Below are positions 35,620 through 36,824 of a DNA stretch of 36,824 nucleotides, piece by piece; the first letter of the stretch is position 1; every line of letters begins with the position of its first letter. This DNA is from Bacteroidales bacterium. Its GTDB lineage: Bacteria > Bacteroidota > Bacteroidia > Bacteroidales > UBA932. Made by a program: the position numbers and the translations under genes. The notes beneath the pieces were generated by a model. That model worked only from the letters and a program-made list of their open reading frames with translations. It was not told the DNA's origin and ran no database searches. The stretch lies in the NCBI GenBank assembly GCA_028700975.1, contig JAQVRQ010000012.1, positions 1 to 36,824 of the forward strand, written 5' to 3'.

Positions 35620-36824
35620 ATGAAAGTAGCAGAAGTAATGGCCAAACTTGAAAAGAAATATGGCCATGAGAAAGAGTATCTTCAGGCAGTTCACGAAGTA
35701 CTGGAGTCAATCGAGGGAATCTACAATCAACATCCGGAATTTGAAAAAGCCAAGATTATTGAGAGGCTGGTTGAGCCAGACAGAATTTTTACTTTTAGAG
35801 TTACTTGGCAGGATGATAAAGGCGAGGTTCAAACAAACCTTGGCTACAGGGTTCAGTTTAATAATGCAATAGGTCCTTATAAAGGAGGTTTCCGTTTCCA
35901 CCCTTCTGTAACACCGTCAATCCTTAAGTTCCTAGGATTTGAGCAAACTTTTAAAAATGCTCTTACAACGCTTCCTATGGGTGGTGGTAAAGGTGGATCT
36001 GACTTTGACCCTAAAGGAAAATCAGATGCAGAGATTATGCGTTTCTGCCAGGCATTCATTACTGAGCTTTGGAGACACCTAGGTCCAGATACTGATGTTC
36101 CAGCAGGAGATATTGGAGTTGGCGGACGTGAGGTTGGATTTATGTTTGGCTACTATAAGAAACTAGCTCGTGAGAATACAGGTGTTCTTACAGGTAAGGG
36201 TGCTACTTGGGGTGGCTCATTAATTCGTCCTGAGGCAACCGGATTTGGTGGAGTTTACTTTGTAAATCATATGCTTGCAACAAGAGGTATTGATATCAAA
36301 GGCAAGACAGTTTCAGTTTCTGGTTTTGGTAATGTTGCCTGGGGTGCTGCTATGAAAGCTACCGAACTTGGAGCAAAAGTTATTGCCCTTTCAGGTCCAG
36401 ACGGAGTTATTATTGACGAAGAGGGAATGAATGCTGAGAAAATAGCTTATATGCTTGAGCTACGCTCTTCAAACAATGACGTTGTGGCTCCTTATGCAAC
36501 CAAGTTTCCAGGTTCTAAATTCATTGCTGGCAAGAAATCCTGGATTGTAAAGGTTGACATCGCTCTTCCTTGCGCATTTCAGAATGAGCTTAATGGTGAA
36601 GATGCAAAAGAGCTTATCAAAAATGGTGTAACCTGCGTTGGAGAGATCTCAAATATGGGTTGTACTCCTGAAGCTATTGCTGAGTTTGTAAAAGCTAAAA
36701 TTCTTTACGCTCCGGGTAAAGCTGTTAATGCTGGTGGTGTTGCCGTTTCAGGTCTTGAAATGACTCAAAACGCAATGCACATTAGCTGGACAGCTGAAGA
36801 GGTAGATGCTAAACTTAAACAAAT
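35620..36824 (+). CDS. gdhA: Glutamate dehydrogenase, 3'-truncated by the window edge
   Basis: The frame is open from the ATG at 35620 to the window end, giving 401 residues of an expected total of about 445. The enzyme aminates 2-oxoglutarate to glutamate with NAD(P)H. The N-terminal domain has GPYKGGFRFHP and the catalytic-lysine motif PMGGGKGG, then the conserved WGGSLIRPEATGFG. The Rossmann domain has SGFGNVAWGAA. The length and these motifs are of the hexameric class I (E. coli GdhA-like) type. The residue that sets NADP or NAD preference cannot be judged safely. It follows korAB by 42 bp without a clear -7 box, so it may be cotranscribed. Confidence 0.96.
   Translation, partial: MKVAEVMAKLEKKYGHEKEYLQAVHEVLESIEGIYNQHPEFEKAKIIERLVEPDRIFTFRVTWQDDKGEVQTNLGYRVQFNNAIGPYKGGFRFHPSVTPSILKFLGFEQTFKNALTTLPMGGGKGGSDFDPKGKSDAEIMRFCQAFITELWRHLGPDTDVPAGDIGVGGREVGFMFGYYKKLARENTGVLTGKGATWGGSLIRPEATGFGGVYFVNHMLATRGIDIKGKTVSVSGFGNVAWGAAMKATELGAKVIALSGPDGVIIDEEGMNAEKIAYMLELRSSNNDVVAPYATKFPGSKFIAGKKSWIVKVDIALPCAFQNELNGEDAKELIKNGVTCVGEISNMGCTPEAIAEFVKAKILYAPGKAVNAGGVAVSGLEMTQNAMHISWTAEEVDAKLKQ

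Noticed and set aside
1-36824. Search by eye for CRISPR arrays, tRNA or rRNA genes, insertion sequences, phage, toxin-antitoxin or defence genes
   Set aside because: No regularly spaced repeats, transposase, integrase or known defence motif was found; nearly all DNA is accounted for by housekeeping and envelope genes. A covariance-model or HMM search could still detect small elements missed here.

Overview
The window is AT-rich, densely coded chromosomal DNA from a member of the Bacteroidota, most likely Bacteroidales. The evidence is the phylum-type omega-like RNA polymerase subunit, OMP_b-brl_3 outer-membrane receptors, BamA followed by tandem OmpH/Skp genes, a DUF4369/TlpA-type lipoprotein, a LysM plus PBP1-fold protein, and -7 promoter boxes of the form TAnnTTTG instead of sigma70 boxes. 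Rubrerythrin, ferredoxin-linked 2-oxoacid oxidoreductase and a membrane pyrophosphatase point to an anaerobic or microaerobic life. I saw no tRNA, rRNA, CRISPR array, insertion sequence or prophage gene, and no gene-free stretch longer than about 230 bp.

Layout. 1-4564 (minus): two tandem paralogous outer-membrane beta-barrel receptors, the first cut by the window edge. 4771-8052: a small barrel protein, an exported glutathione peroxidase, a membrane-anchored LytTR regulator and an alpha/beta-hydrolase of unknown role. 8060-14787 (minus): a seven-gene run, in transcription order Gate-domain membrane protein, trxB, bamD, rpoZ-like, coaBC, recN, nagB, with gaps of 23 bp or less and several overlaps. 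14830-17274: divergent rubrerythrin and Xaa-Pro aminopeptidase. 17245-21531 (minus): OmpH-like, glycosyltransferase, purC and LysM/PBP1 lipoprotein, the last three joined by ATGA overlaps. 21563-22282 (minus) pdxJ, divergent from 22329-27613 (plus) nadK, uppS, bamA, ompH, ompH. Then murI and hppA (plus), ended by a strong hairpin facing a TlpA-like lipoprotein and a gamma-carbonic-anhydrase-like protein (minus). The end holds korA-korB-gdhA (plus), gdhA being cut by the edge.

How the genes fit together. Several groups serve the envelope: BamA, BamD, three OmpH/Skp-like proteins, UppS, MurI, and LysM/PBP1. KorAB and GdhA would link 2-oxoglutarate formation from succinyl-CoA to glutamate synthesis. 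TrxB, rubrerythrin, the peroxidase and the TlpA-like protein handle thiol and peroxide chemistry.

No clearly new multi-gene system is visible. The most informative signal is an absence: two places where related genomes, as I recall them, carry type IX secretion genes (porD between coaBC and recN; porG between nadK and uppS) are closed without scars. Other points are candidate near-leaderless promoters, convergent genes with overlapping or abutting ends, a strong hairpin directly before murI, and a cell-wall LysM/PBP1 lipoprotein without transporter partners.
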